Of a stretch of DNA of 32,413 bases, positions 24,301 to 31,163 are shown piece by piece (within the stretch, counting starts at the first letter, position 1; each line of letters starts with the position of its first letter). This DNA is from a virus. The stretch covers positions 1 through 32,413 of IMG/VR virus record IMGVR_UViG_3300044574_000066; one strand, written 5' to 3'. Under the pieces are notes generated by a model. That model had not been told where the DNA came from. It did no database searches and saw only the letters and a program-made list of their open reading frames with translations. Made by a program: the position numbers and the translations under genes.

Positions 24301-27053
24301 AGAAACTGGTCGGCGATGCTGGCGCGAAGGGTGCCGATAAGATTCGTGAGGCGGGCGAGAGCATCATCGCGGCCGTCAACGCTAACTTCCTCGCTCCCAA
24401 GCGCGGGCTCGATGAGTTCTATGCGGCGAAGGGGGATCGTGAGCGCCGGGCGTGGCGAGTGCAGCGGAACCAGCGCCACTTCCAGCGCATGTGGGACCAC
24501 TTCACCCCCGAGCAGGTGCTGGACTTCTACGACCGCTTCGAGTCTGGTCGGGCGCAAGCGACCCCAGACATGCAGGGAGTTGCGGATCAGATGGGCGCGC
24601 GATACGAGGCTGGGTACAAGGCCATCCTGCGCCACAAGGAGGGGCTGAACTACATTCGCAACTACTTTGCCCACATATGGGAGCAGACGCCGGAGAAGTC
24701 GGCGTCAGTCCTACCGAAGCGCCCGCTTGGCGGAACCAAGGACTTCCTGAAAAAGCGATACCTGCCGACCATCCGAGAGGGCTTGGCGAAGGGGCTCAAA
24801 CTGCGCTTCGACAACCCCGAGGTCGCGCTCCAGCACTGGGAAGATGGCGTCGCCAAGTTCCTACTCCTGAACGAGTTGATTACTGAGCCGCGCGAGACGG
24901 ACAGGTCCGGCGCGGTGGTCAAGGAGGGCGGCAGGCTGGTGCAGGCTGGCCTGGTCAAGCGCGTCGGTCTTGGGGCGCGGCCGGGCGATGGAAAGCTCCC
25001 GGAGGGATGGAAGAAGTTCAACCAGTCGTGGGCCGACATTTACCTGCCGCCACGAGTCGAGGTGTCCGAGTACAGCGACCCGGCGATCACGGGCGCATTG
25101 AAGGGGACGCTTGCGGCTATTGGTGGAACGCACAAGCGGAAGATGAACGTGGGTGGCGGCGCGCTCGGCCGGTCAATCTCCAGTCCGGGCCGGGCCGGCG
25201 AGGTTCTGACGAAGCACTTCACGCCGGAACAGGTGCTCGCACACGAGCTGGGGCACGCACTCGATTCCAAGTTCGGGCTTCAGGACGTGTTCCTGCGCGT
25301 CAGGGCCGGGAAGGGCGCTGGTGTGCGTGCGACCATCCGCAAGGAGTTGAAGGCGCTTGCCATGCTTCGCGTCGAGAGCGCGACGAAGGCCGGGAGTCCC
25401 GTTCCCAAGTCCTTTGCCAGCTACATCCGCTCCGCGCCCGAGAAGATGGCTGTGATGACCGAGGCGTTCGTCCACGCGAAGGAGCGGTTCCAAGAGGTCG
25501 CGCCAAACACATACGACGCCTACAGGAGGTTCCTCGCATCGCATCCCGAAACGAGTGCGCTGCTGAAGATGAAGCCGTCGTTGGAGTACGAGGAGACGCC
25601 TGTAGACGTGCCTGTGCATGGCATCGTGAAGGGTGGGGAATACTGGGGCGAGCCCGGCATCGTCCGCATCCTCGACAACTACATGAGCCCGGACGCTATC
25701 CGCTCGAACGTCATCGGAAGAACGGCGCTTGCCACGCGCAACCGGATGAACGCGTTGCAGCTCGGGCTCTCGGCGTTCCACGCGACCAACGTGGCGTTCA
25801 TCTCGTCGTTCCACGACCTTTCGGTGGGCCTGAACCGGATATCTCGCGGCGACCTGCGCGGGCTCAAGAACGTGGGGCGGTCGGTGGTTCCGCTCGCTTC
25901 GGCGGCGCACGCATTCAAGCGCGGACAGGCCATGTTCTCGGACGCCTCGGGGTCGTCTAGGCTGGAGCGCGACTACTTCGGCGGCGGCGGCAGCCTGTTG
26001 CGCCCCGAACACGAGCAGTCCTCTTTTGACAAGACGATTCGCTACACCGTGAAGAAGCAGTACCTGCGGGCTGGCGGACACCTGCCGTTCGCTGCGATTG
26101 AGGCGCCAACGCGGGCGATCATGAGCGCGGTCGAGCGCATGAAGGTGGGCGCGTTCGAGGAGTTGTTTGCAGCCGAGATGGAGCGCAACGCCGACAAGCT
26201 GGGGCGCGGCGAGATGACGCGCGCCGAGATCGCTCGGAAAACGAACGACGAAATCGACAACCGGCTCGGCATCATGAACTACGACAACCTGGGCTGGAAC
26301 AACCTGCTCAAGACCTCTGTGATGTTGCTCGTCCGCGCGCCCGGCTGGACCATTGGGACAGCTCGTGCGCTGGGCGGAGCGGCCCTTATCGACCTGCCCG
26401 TACAGGCGGCTCGCGCCGCGAAGCTGGGCTTGGACGCGGCGACTGGCAAGCCGCTGGGTCCGAGGCCGGAGTTCACGCCACGGATGCAGTACGCGCTGGC
26501 GTTCACCATGCTGCACCTCGGCATCGGCGCGGCCTATCAGGTGCTCCATACCGGCAAACGTCCAGAGACGCTTGAGGACTACATCAACCCGCGCAACGGG
26601 CTGCTGAACCCCGACGGCAGCGAGCAAAGAGTCGTGATGCCGACGGACCTACGCACCGTCATCGCGTGGGTCAAGGCTGGCAGCGCCTTGGTGCATGGGG
26701 AAAGGAACGCTGGGTTGCAGGCATGGAGGGCCGTGGCGACCGGGCCGCTTCCCGACGCCATTGGCGAGTTCATGAACAACCAGTCGTACCGGGGTCCGCT
26801 TCATCGGCCGATCAAAAGCATGGACGACTGGGCGCCTGCCGCTGGCGAAACGCTCAAGTGGATGTTCGGAAAGATGACGCCCATCTCGTTGCAGCCTCCC
26901 GCCGCTGGTGCCGCGCCGAAGCCGCTAGGGCGTGTCGAGCAGTTCTTCGGCATCACGCCCAAACGGCCGGACGGGTCACAGCGCAAGCGGCGCCGGTCGC
27001 GCTCGCGGATAGTCGGGGCGCTGCCTGACAATCGCCCGCGGGCATCGGCATGA
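21393..27053 (+). CDS. giant internal virion / polyvalent protein with HExxH peptidase (1886 aa)
   Basis: A single frame of 1886 residues, the largest gene here. Residues about 150-300 are Gly/Ala-rich and hydrophobic (FTATAGTLTALGLGPSLAAG), able to enter a membrane. Charged Pro-rich linkers follow, then a conserved-looking block (GGIVTGHTTMRNPYTGEQEP) and long helices. At residues 1284-1288 is HELGH, with FTPEQVLAHELGHALDSKFG as context, and a downstream Glu at 1357 (AVMTEAFVHAKERF) suited as the third zinc ligand. This matches the zincin-like peptidase of phage polyvalent proteins. The C-terminal 500 residues are helical, like the T7 gp16 slot. Probably ejected into the host, where the peptidase could act on cell wall or host proteins. 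Start has no clear ribosome site. Confidence 0.75.
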   Translation: MPRSLYDLLPEEVRRAYPAESLDAPAAKVLLRPGVVPDDYDPERSAVAGAALAKLVPQMTGMRAMTNRVRAGQGGQLGPSGVGRNTEPTGDFGPEPTEPTAESGTQQLYRMMAGGLPAAVPGGRIPGPVYQGALRLVAGAVQAAPKIPGTPSTRDLVPPPENFGEHALDVAGGLAGFTATAGTLTALGLGPSLAAGGAAALQEGTLKQRAVRGLTTLAGAGFAGKTGALLAGPTPGIARTVASHLPGAAAFGAAVPWAEQQIAQLTGEKPAPFTGWDAAKGSLEMMVVNTLLGARGIVGARGAQRVAVRGALGQRRAAGVAQDAALAARRAGGAPEQPTAVAPEVQARAEVIAKAVAPPRGLTPQNVAASKRLGAHLNSVLAGKLVGIRLPGTDRVVAAKIEQVIAYSAEHGETVHLVVTDPAGSPVPVSFGSVDEMIQAIRPLPGSKASPERAVSREVVGAVRSVPDEARLAEVEGKLARLQTNAPPKGNRDHRRWAQRVENLTAERDALKAKGVKTSAPSPAPAARPQPTSAELPGVADASSALTPEVVSPQPPENKRDESVTPKPAAVEDRGAIGKEGVEHPPSEHFAVAQMLAHTGAAKVLAKAAREGGTLAETRTAIRTLWSEGGDGQHTFKRDKKGEPVMVYTERTTGKKVRVGLDRMAAVAHEGLGIKDPKPAAASRAEEAPPPAAPESPSPPPEPASAPESPKRADEEPPEDSRFARNDGVRVPNEFPIRKNDKRSRVGGIVTGHTTMRNPYTGEQEPAVVVSVRHGSGKIGKSGAKGIKGGFAGFSWTEHTFPERLVRKVPTLASREAAQKAKDARGVRIKESLEKRIGGDVEKAREVVAEYQEKADEIIGSIEGDMNHPDYASVRAKWKRAMEVVYRAKDILKKLEVKGDEESSDFLRPASARRARAVAAPPTAPPVRSRGLVITPPAGRALTEAEVANLPAAPVPGTPAQRLRGMAALKKLVGDAGAKGADKIREAGESIIAAVNANFLAPKRGLDEFYAAKGDRERRAWRVQRNQRHFQRMWDHFTPEQVLDFYDRFESGRAQATPDMQGVADQMGARYEAGYKAILRHKEGLNYIRNYFAHIWEQTPEKSASVLPKRPLGGTKDFLKKRYLPTIREGLAKGLKLRFDNPEVALQHWEDGVAKFLLLNELITEPRETDRSGAVVKEGGRLVQAGLVKRVGLGARPGDGKLPEGWKKFNQSWADIYLPPRVEVSEYSDPAITGALKGTLAAIGGTHKRKMNVGGGALGRSISSPGRAGEVLTKHFTPEQVLAHELGHALDSKFGLQDVFLRVRAGKGAGVRATIRKELKALAMLRVESATKAGSPVPKSFASYIRSAPEKMAVMTEAFVHAKERFQEVAPNTYDAYRRFLASHPETSALLKMKPSLEYEETPVDVPVHGIVKGGEYWGEPGIVRILDNYMSPDAIRSNVIGRTALATRNRMNALQLGLSAFHATNVAFISSFHDLSVGLNRISRGDLRGLKNVGRSVVPLASAAHAFKRGQAMFSDASGSSRLERDYFGGGGSLLRPEHEQSSFDKTIRYTVKKQYLRAGGHLPFAAIEAPTRAIMSAVERMKVGAFEELFAAEMERNADKLGRGEMTRAEIARKTNDEIDNRLGIMNYDNLGWNNLLKTSVMLLVRAPGWTIGTARALGGAALIDLPVQAARAAKLGLDAATGKPLGPRPEFTPRMQYALAFTMLHLGIGAAYQVLHTGKRPETLEDYINPRNGLLNPDGSEQRVVMPTDLRTVIAWVKAGSALVHGERNAGLQAWRAVATGPLPDAIGEFMNNQSYRGPLHRPIKSMDDWAPAAGETLKWMFGKMTPISLQPPAAGAAPKPLGRVEQFFGITPKRPDGSQRKRRRSRSRIVGALPDNRPRASA

Positions 27054-27550
27054 TGGACCGCTCCGAGAAGTTGTCCGCGCACTTCGCGCTGGGAGAAATG
27101 GTGCCGCTGTCGGCGATGAGCGTTCCCGACGACGTGTTGCACAACCTAGTGTTCTTGTGTTCGCTACTGGAGGTCGTGCGCGAGGAACTGGGGGTGTCGC
27201 TCGTGGTCCACGATGCGTGGCGGCCCCCGGAGCACAACGCGGCGGTCGGTGGCGCGAAGGCCAGCGACCACTTGACCGGGAGCGCGGCGGACTTCCACGC
27301 GGCGGCTGGCGGCGGGCGGACGTGGGAGGAAAACACGCTGGCCGCGTTCGCGTTCATTCGCACGGCCCTGAGTGGCAGGTTCGGGCAGGTCATTATCGAG
27401 GACCACCGTGCCCACTACGGCAAGCCTGGAAAACTGTGGGTGCATCTGGCGATTCTCTCTCACAAGCACCAAGGCCGGGATGACGCTTCAGCCGTACTCA
27501 CGTCGGATCGTCCGGGGCAGTACGCAGCGCATCAGGGGGGCGTCGCTTGA
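27050..27550 (+). CDS. M15-family peptidase endolysin
   Basis: A 166-residue protein starting in an ATGA overlap (ATG 27050; ATG 27053 is equally possible). It has the D-Ala-D-Ala carboxypeptidase M15 signature: RPPEHNAAVGG, then SDHLTGSAADFH with zinc ligands His74 and Asp81, and the C-terminal WVHLAI with His132. M15 endolysins cut the peptide part of peptidoglycan. It has no signal peptide or cell-wall-binding domain, so it should need a holin for release, and three small membrane-protein genes follow directly. It opens the lysis cassette. Confidence 0.85.
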   Translation: MMDRSEKLSAHFALGEMVPLSAMSVPDDVLHNLVFLCSLLEVVREELGVSLVVHDAWRPPEHNAAVGGAKASDHLTGSAADFHAAAGGGRTWEENTLAAFAFIRTALSGRFGQVIIEDHRAHYGKPGKLWVHLAILSHKHQGRDDASAVLTSDRPGQYAAHQGGVA

Positions 27551-27771
27551 CGACATGGTTTCTCGACCCGAAAAGCATCGCTCTCATGGCTGGGGCCGCG
27601 CTGGCGGTAGCAGCGAGCGTGTGGCAGGGAAGGCAGACGGCAGAAATAGTGGCCGACTTGGTGAAGTGGCGTCTGGAGGTGGCTACGCCGGAGCTATCCA
27701 GGCTGCGGGCGAACGTGAGCCACAACACGGGGGAGATTGGACGCCTCCGGGACTTGCGGGAGGGTGTGTGA
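27547..27771 (+). CDS. membrane/coiled-coil lysis protein (74 aa)
   Basis: The TTG at 27547 overlaps the endolysin stop as TTGA, with a G-run about 8 bases before it. The product has one N-terminal span (SIALMAGAALAVAASVW) and then a helical, heptad-like part (AEIVADLVKWRLEVATPELSRL, ending RLRDLREGV). This arrangement occurs in XhlA-like hemolysins and in inner-membrane spanins; the sequence does not decide between them. A role in lysis is inferred from place between endolysin and holin-like genes. Confidence 0.6.
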   Translation: MTTWFLDPKSIALMAGAALAVAASVWQGRQTAEIVADLVKWRLEVATPELSRLRANVSHNTGEIGRLRDLREGV

Positions 27772-27893
27772 CGCCGCAATATGACCCCGTGGCCCGAATC
27801 AGGGCCATCAATCGCAGGGCGACGATGCTGTACGTCCTGATCCTGCTCGCCACGGCCGCGACCATCGCGGGCTTCGCGTGGGCCGGGCGTTGA
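27768..27893 (+). CDS. small membrane protein (41 aa), lysis cassette
   Basis: Starts at GTG 27768 in a GTGA overlap with the previous stop. Only 41 residues: a short polar N terminus with three Arg (ARIRAINRRAT) and one membrane span (MLYVLILLATAATIAGFAWA). The positive inside flank predicts the C terminus outside. Possibly a pinholin-like or antiholin-like peptide, or a holin partner. Supported by coupling and position. Confidence 0.55.
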   Translation: MTPQYDPVARIRAINRRATMLYVLILLATAATIAGFAWAGR

Positions 27894-27910
27894 GCCAAGG
27901 AGACCACACA

Positions 27911-28219
27911 ATGGACCCGCTGACTGTTCTGCTGACCGTCGTACCCATCGCCTGGGGCTTGGTCGTGAAGTTTCACCCGGCGTGGAAGAACGTTCCGAAC
28001 GCCATCATCCCCTACGTCGCATTCCTCGTGACGCTGCTCACCCGCATGGCGGTCCCCGAGGTGGCGCACGCGGGCACCCTCGCCGCCCTGCCGTTCGTCG
28101 GGGCGGTCGGTGGCCTGCTCGGCCACGCTCTGGGCGCCGGCTGGCAGGCCATCCTGAACAGCCTGATCTACGAGACGTTCCTGCGCCACCCCGCAAAAGC
28201 GGTACTGTTGAAACAGTAA
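27911..28219 (+). CDS. putative holin (102 aa)
   Basis: ATG 27911 has AAGGAG 9 bases before it. Hydrophobicity suggests two or three membrane spans: residues 2-19 (PLTVLLTVVPIAWGLVV), 30-46 (AIIPYVAFLVTLLTRMA) and 57-75 (LAALPFVGAVGGLLGHAL). Length and topology suit a class I or II holin that releases the M15 endolysin. It is the last gene before the folded intergenic segment, and its stop codon lies in a palindrome. Confidence 0.6.
   Translation: MDPLTVLLTVVPIAWGLVVKFHPAWKNVPNAIIPYVAFLVTLLTRMAVPEVAHAGTLAALPFVGAVGGLLGHALGAGWQAILNSLIYETFLRHPAKAVLLKQ
28203..28218. promoter_or_regulatory. operator-like palindrome over the holin stop
   Basis: TACTGTT-GA-AACAGTA is a perfect 7-bp inverted repeat. 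It covers the holin stop codon and a possible -35 hexamer, TTGAAA. It lacks the spacing of a LexA box (CTG-N6-CAG rather than N10). A repressor-binding site is plausible. Confidence 0.45.
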
Positions 28220-28236
28220 GAAGTGGCCCTTGTAGT
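28208..28236 (+). promoter_or_regulatory. possible promoter for the recombination genes
   Basis: TTGAAA (28208-28213) and TGTAGT (28231-28236) are 17 bases apart. The -35 is good, the -10 mediocre. The start would fall near 28243, so RNA would include the whole interleaved repeat structure ahead of the next gene. Confidence 0.35.
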
Positions 28237-28265
28237 AAGCGCGAGGCGGGTCTAGATTGCTTCGT

Positions 28266-28359
28266 GCAGGGGGTGGACACACGAGACTGGGAGCGGTGGT
28301 GGATTCGCCCGAGCAGATCACCCCCTGCGAGTGCGATGAAGCCGCCGTTCCCAGTCTCG
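28266..28359 (+). ncRNA. candidate pseudoknot RNA: interleaved inverted repeats
   Basis: Stem 1: GCAGGGGGTG (28266-28275) with CACCCCCTGC (28319-28328), 10 bp, perfect. Stem 2: 28282-28299 with 28342-28359, 18 bp including two G-T pairs; its outer eleven pairs (CGAGACTGGGA) are perfect. The strands are in order 1-2-1'-2', so both together form an H-type pseudoknot with joining segments of 6, 19 and 13 bases. Stem 2 ends 7 bases before the ribosome site AGAGG (28367-28371) of the next gene. No known family recognised. Confidence 0.65.
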
Positions 28360-28380
28360 CTTTCGTAGAGGTACCGAGTC

Positions 28381-28680
28381 ATGCCGGAAGCCCGCAAGAT
28401 TGATCCAGTGGTCGGCCGCAACTCGGCCGGCCAGATTGTGATGGACGTGACGCATTCCGAGAGCCCCGCAATCAGTCTGCGGGTGGTGTTCTGGAACCCC
28501 GAGGACGTGTTGCGGCTCGCGGATGTACTCGCGGAGCACGGCAACGACGACGAGTCGAACGACCGCGCGTACCCGGAACTGCGCGGCTCCGAGGACCGCG
28601 ATGACGCCGTGGCGTCGCTTGTGCGCGACACGCCGAGCGGCGGAAACCTGCTGCACACTCGCGGGGGGGCGCCGCGATGA
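28381..28680 (+). CDS. hypothetical protein (99 aa) before the RecT-like gene
   Basis: ATG 28381 lies 9 bases after AGAGG, directly downstream of the pseudoknot-like element. The first half is beta-like (GQIVMDVTHSES, AISLRVVFWNPEDVLRLADVLAEH), the second is acidic and low in structure. No motif recognised. It overlaps the RecT-like gene as ATGA and is probably its regulator or partner; it is the first target of any control by the folded leader. Confidence 0.65.
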   Translation: MPEARKIDPVVGRNSAGQIVMDVTHSESPAISLRVVFWNPEDVLRLADVLAEHGNDDESNDRAYPELRGSEDRDDAVASLVRDTPSGGNLLHTRGGAPR

Positions 28681-30065
28681 CCACGGCTCTGACGACGCAA
28701 CCCGCGTTCCCGGGCGGGCAAGAGTTGACGGACATGCGGAACGCCGCCGCTCTCATCGCGCAAAGCGCTCTCGTGCCCGAGGCGTTCCGCGGCAAGCCCG
28801 CAGATATCATGGTCGCCATCCTGACCGCTCGCGGCCTCGGCCTCGACCCGATGGTGGCTCTCCAGAAGGGCTATGTGGTCAAAGGCAGGTTCGATGTTGA
28901 GGTGAGCGTCAAACTCGGACTCATCCAGTCGCGCTTGCCGGACTTCGACTACGAGGTGATCGTGTTGGACGATGACCGCTGTGTGGTCGAGGGTGGCCGG
29001 GCGGGGAAGAACAAGGCGCGCTCCGAGTTCACATACCTACAGGCCGTGGCAGCCGGGCTGACCACTGGCAAGTATGGACCGACGCCGACATGGCAGTTCT
29101 ACCGGCGCGATATGCTGCTCAATCGCGCGCTCGGCCGCGTGCTCAAACTGACGTGCGCGGCGGCGCTCTACAACATGCCGGTTATGCTGGACGAGCCGGA
29201 CTTCGCGGACGACAACAACGCCACGACTGTAGCGCCCGTCCGCCCCGCGAGCGGCGCCGAGGTGGTGGAGGACGGCCCGGCGACTCCGGCGCCGACTCCG
29301 CCACCGGCGCAGGTCGTCGAGGCGTCCCAGCCGGTTCCTGTGGACTGGAAGGGCCGCCTGCTTCGCGCAGTCGCAGCCTGCTACAAGCGCACGCCGCCCG
29401 GAACCCACAAGAACTCGTACCAGGCGTGGGCCAAGGCGAACATGGAGCAGATCATGTTCCTTGCGAACGCCTTCTACCAGTCGGTCGGGGAGCCGGAGGT
29501 CAAGGGGTGGATTTCGGTCCCGCCGATGGACTGCGAGCGCATCGCGCTGTGGGTCGAGGCGCGCAACGAGAAGCGGGAGGGAACGGAGGGCTTGCCCTCT
29601 GGCGGCACGGACGCCGCCCCCTCCCAAGCCGTAGAGGACGCGGGCAACACGGATGACGCCCTGGCAGGTGCGCCCGTGGGGGCGAGCATGGCCGCCCCGC
29701 CCGCGTCAGAAGCAGAACCGCTCGTCGAGGATGACGGCGATGACAGGTGGCCCGAGAGCGAGCCGGAGGCCGAACCGGGCTACGTTGCGCTCTCCAAGCG
29801 AGGCCCGGATGTTCTCGTGACGGTGCTGCTCAGGTGCCGCGCCGCGACCAAGAACCTGGTGGCGTATGTGCTCAAGGCGGAGCGGTCTGGGAGGTATCAG
29901 ATCACGCACTCAGAAATCCTCAAATCTATTGGGAGCGTAACCGCAACTGGCACAGCGCAGAGCATGTGGCTGGTGGACGCGGCGAAGAATGACGGGCTCT
30001 GGCTGATGCTGTGCAGGGCGGTTGCGGACGAGGCGACGCGGCTCAAGGTGGATTACCTGAACTAG
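28677..30065 (+). CDS. RecT-like single-strand annealing protein with C-terminal extension
   Basis: The first 190 residues match the RecT family of phage recombinases: LIAQSALVPEAFRGKPADI, then LTARGLGLDPMVALQKGYVVKG, VKLGLIQSRL and a W/F-rich helix with an ML..RALGRVLKL segment. These proteins pair single-stranded DNA with complementary strands in phage recombination. The remaining 270 residues are unusual: a Pro/Ala linker, a helical domain around residues 220-300 (WKGRLLRAVAACYKRT), an acidic Ala/Pro/Glu linker and a final domain (LVTVLLRCRAATKNLVAYVLKA). The function of that extension is unknown. No exonuclease partner is visible in the window. Confidence 0.72.
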   Translation: MTTALTTQPAFPGGQELTDMRNAAALIAQSALVPEAFRGKPADIMVAILTARGLGLDPMVALQKGYVVKGRFDVEVSVKLGLIQSRLPDFDYEVIVLDDDRCVVEGGRAGKNKARSEFTYLQAVAAGLTTGKYGPTPTWQFYRRDMLLNRALGRVLKLTCAAALYNMPVMLDEPDFADDNNATTVAPVRPASGAEVVEDGPATPAPTPPPAQVVEASQPVPVDWKGRLLRAVAACYKRTPPGTHKNSYQAWAKANMEQIMFLANAFYQSVGEPEVKGWISVPPMDCERIALWVEARNEKREGTEGLPSGGTDAAPSQAVEDAGNTDDALAGAPVGASMAAPPASEAEPLVEDDGDDRWPESEPEAEPGYVALSKRGPDVLVTVLLRCRAATKNLVAYVLKAERSGRYQITHSEILKSIGSVTATGTAQSMWLVDAAKNDGLWLMLCRAVADEATRLKVDYLN

Positions 30066-30069
30066 ATAA

Positions 30070-30136
30070 TATCGGACGGGTGTACGCTGGTGGAGGCTGT
30101 ACGCGCTTCGTATAACCGCTGGCGGCCCGCCCGATA
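30070..30136 (+). promoter_or_regulatory. leader stem before the coiled-coil gene
   Basis: TATCGGACGGG (30070-30080) pairs with CCCGCCCGATA (30126-30136), 10 of 11 positions, enclosing TACG/CGTA (30100-30103 with 30109-30112). TGTACGC appears twice inside (30081-30087 and 30098-30104). The fold ends 8 bases before the ribosome site of the next gene. Confidence 0.45.
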
Positions 30137-30155
30137 CCTACACTGGAGGGATGCA

Positions 30156-30899
30156 ATGAGCGGTGGAATGGTGAAGGTGGACCCGGTATCTGAGGCTGTT
30201 TCAGCTATCCTGCTGGGTGAGACGGGTAAGGTGGCCGAGGGTATTCTGGTGAGCGTGAGCACGGGTTGGCGCATTGCCACCGTGGAGGACCGCTCGCAGG
30301 CGAGCGATACGCTCTCGCTGCTGCGCCGCAGCGCCAAGCGCGATGCCGAGGCGCTGACCGAGGCGTTCCGGCCCGTGAAGGCGCGCATGGAGTCACTGGG
30401 GGGTCCTGTGAAGGCGCGTATCGCTCGCTGCGAAGCGGGCGCGGCTACGGTCGAACGCGAGATGCGGCGTTGGGACTCCGACGTTGAGGCAAAGCGGCGC
30501 GAAGCCGCTCGCATCGCTCAGGCCGAAGCGGACGCCGCGGCCAAGGAGGCCGCCGAGCAAGCAGCCTTGCTCGCTGACGACGATGAACCGCTCGCCCCGG
30601 CACAGGTGGTCATCCCGCAGGCCGAGAACATGGTGCGCGGGGCGGTCGGAAAGGACCACAAGACCCGGCGCACTCGGGCCGCCGAGATCGTGGACATCTC
30701 GGCCATCCCGGCCGAGTGGCGGCACCTGGTTGTGCTCGACAAGGCGGCAGCGAAGGCAGAATACGACCTGCTCGTGAAGCGCGGCACGCTCGAAATCCCG
30801 CCCGACTTAGACCCCGATAATCCTCTGGCGGGACAAGGCCGAGTGGTTGGCGGTATCCGGTTCGTTTCCGACGTGTCGTACACCAGTGGGAGGGCGTGA
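30156..30899 (+). CDS. coiled-coil protein next to RecT (247 aa)
   Basis: ATG 30156 follows GGAGGG (30145-30150), so I prefer it to the GTG at 30090. The protein has a helical N-terminal domain (SEAVSAILLGETGKVAEGILV), a long charged coiled coil at about residues 60-150 (RRSAKRDAEALTEAFRPVKAR, then repeated Ala/Glu/Lys stretches) and a C-terminal domain with HLVVLDKAAAKAEYDLLVKRG. Similar proteins beside RecT-type recombinases are often annotated only as domains of unknown function. A partner of the recombinase or a host-nuclease inhibitor is possible, but neither is shown. Confidence 0.65.
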   Translation: MSGGMVKVDPVSEAVSAILLGETGKVAEGILVSVSTGWRIATVEDRSQASDTLSLLRRSAKRDAEALTEAFRPVKARMESLGGPVKARIARCEAGAATVEREMRRWDSDVEAKRREAARIAQAEADAAAKEAAEQAALLADDDEPLAPAQVVIPQAENMVRGAVGKDHKTRRTRAAEIVDISAIPAEWRHLVVLDKAAAKAEYDLLVKRGTLEIPPDLDPDNPLAGQGRVVGGIRFVSDVSYTSGRA

Positions 30900-31144
30900 T
30901 GGAAACCATCTGGTGGTCGGCATCGCAGAAGAAGTATGTCGCACTCTCCACGCTCCACGATGCTCATGTCCTGCGGGCGCTCCTGAAACTGGATCGCGGC
31001 GAGTATGTGCCAGGGGGCGAGCCAGCGGTCGGCCCGCTCTCTGCCGACGAGGAAGCCGAGTTGCGCGAGGCGTTCGACGCTGAGTTCAAGCGTCGGCTCA
31101 TTGGGCCGTATGCGCCGCCGCCGGAAGGAACGGCTGGGGAGTGA
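30899..31144 (+). CDS. hypothetical protein (81 aa)
   Basis: ATG 30899 shares its first base with the previous stop (TGATG) and has GGAGG 5 bases before it; a GTG at 30896 is in frame. The first segment is an aromatic beta hairpin (ETIWWSASQKKYVALSTL), then a helical region with an acidic run (SADEEAELREAFDAEFKRRL). The N-terminal pattern suggests a small protein with a W-rich strand; no family recognised. It ends just before a folded gene-free stretch. Confidence 0.6.
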   Translation: METIWWSASQKKYVALSTLHDAHVLRALLKLDRGEYVPGGEPAVGPLSADEEAELREAFDAEFKRRLIGPYAPPPEGTAGE

Positions 31145-31163
31145 TTTTACGGTGCGCGGGATT

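Noticed and set aside
25173-26627. 484-residue leftward open frame
   Set aside because: Antisense shadow of the giant protein; the + strand frame holds the HELGH peptidase and continuous coding signal.
28266-28359. HDV-like self-cleaving ribozyme
   Set aside because: The strand order resembles an HDV-type fold, but the second helix is far too long, and the P3, P1.1 and P4 parts are not visible.
28282-28359. Simple intrinsic terminator after the holin gene
   Set aside because: The stem has a 42-base loop and only TTT after it; its place before a ribosome site fits a leader better.
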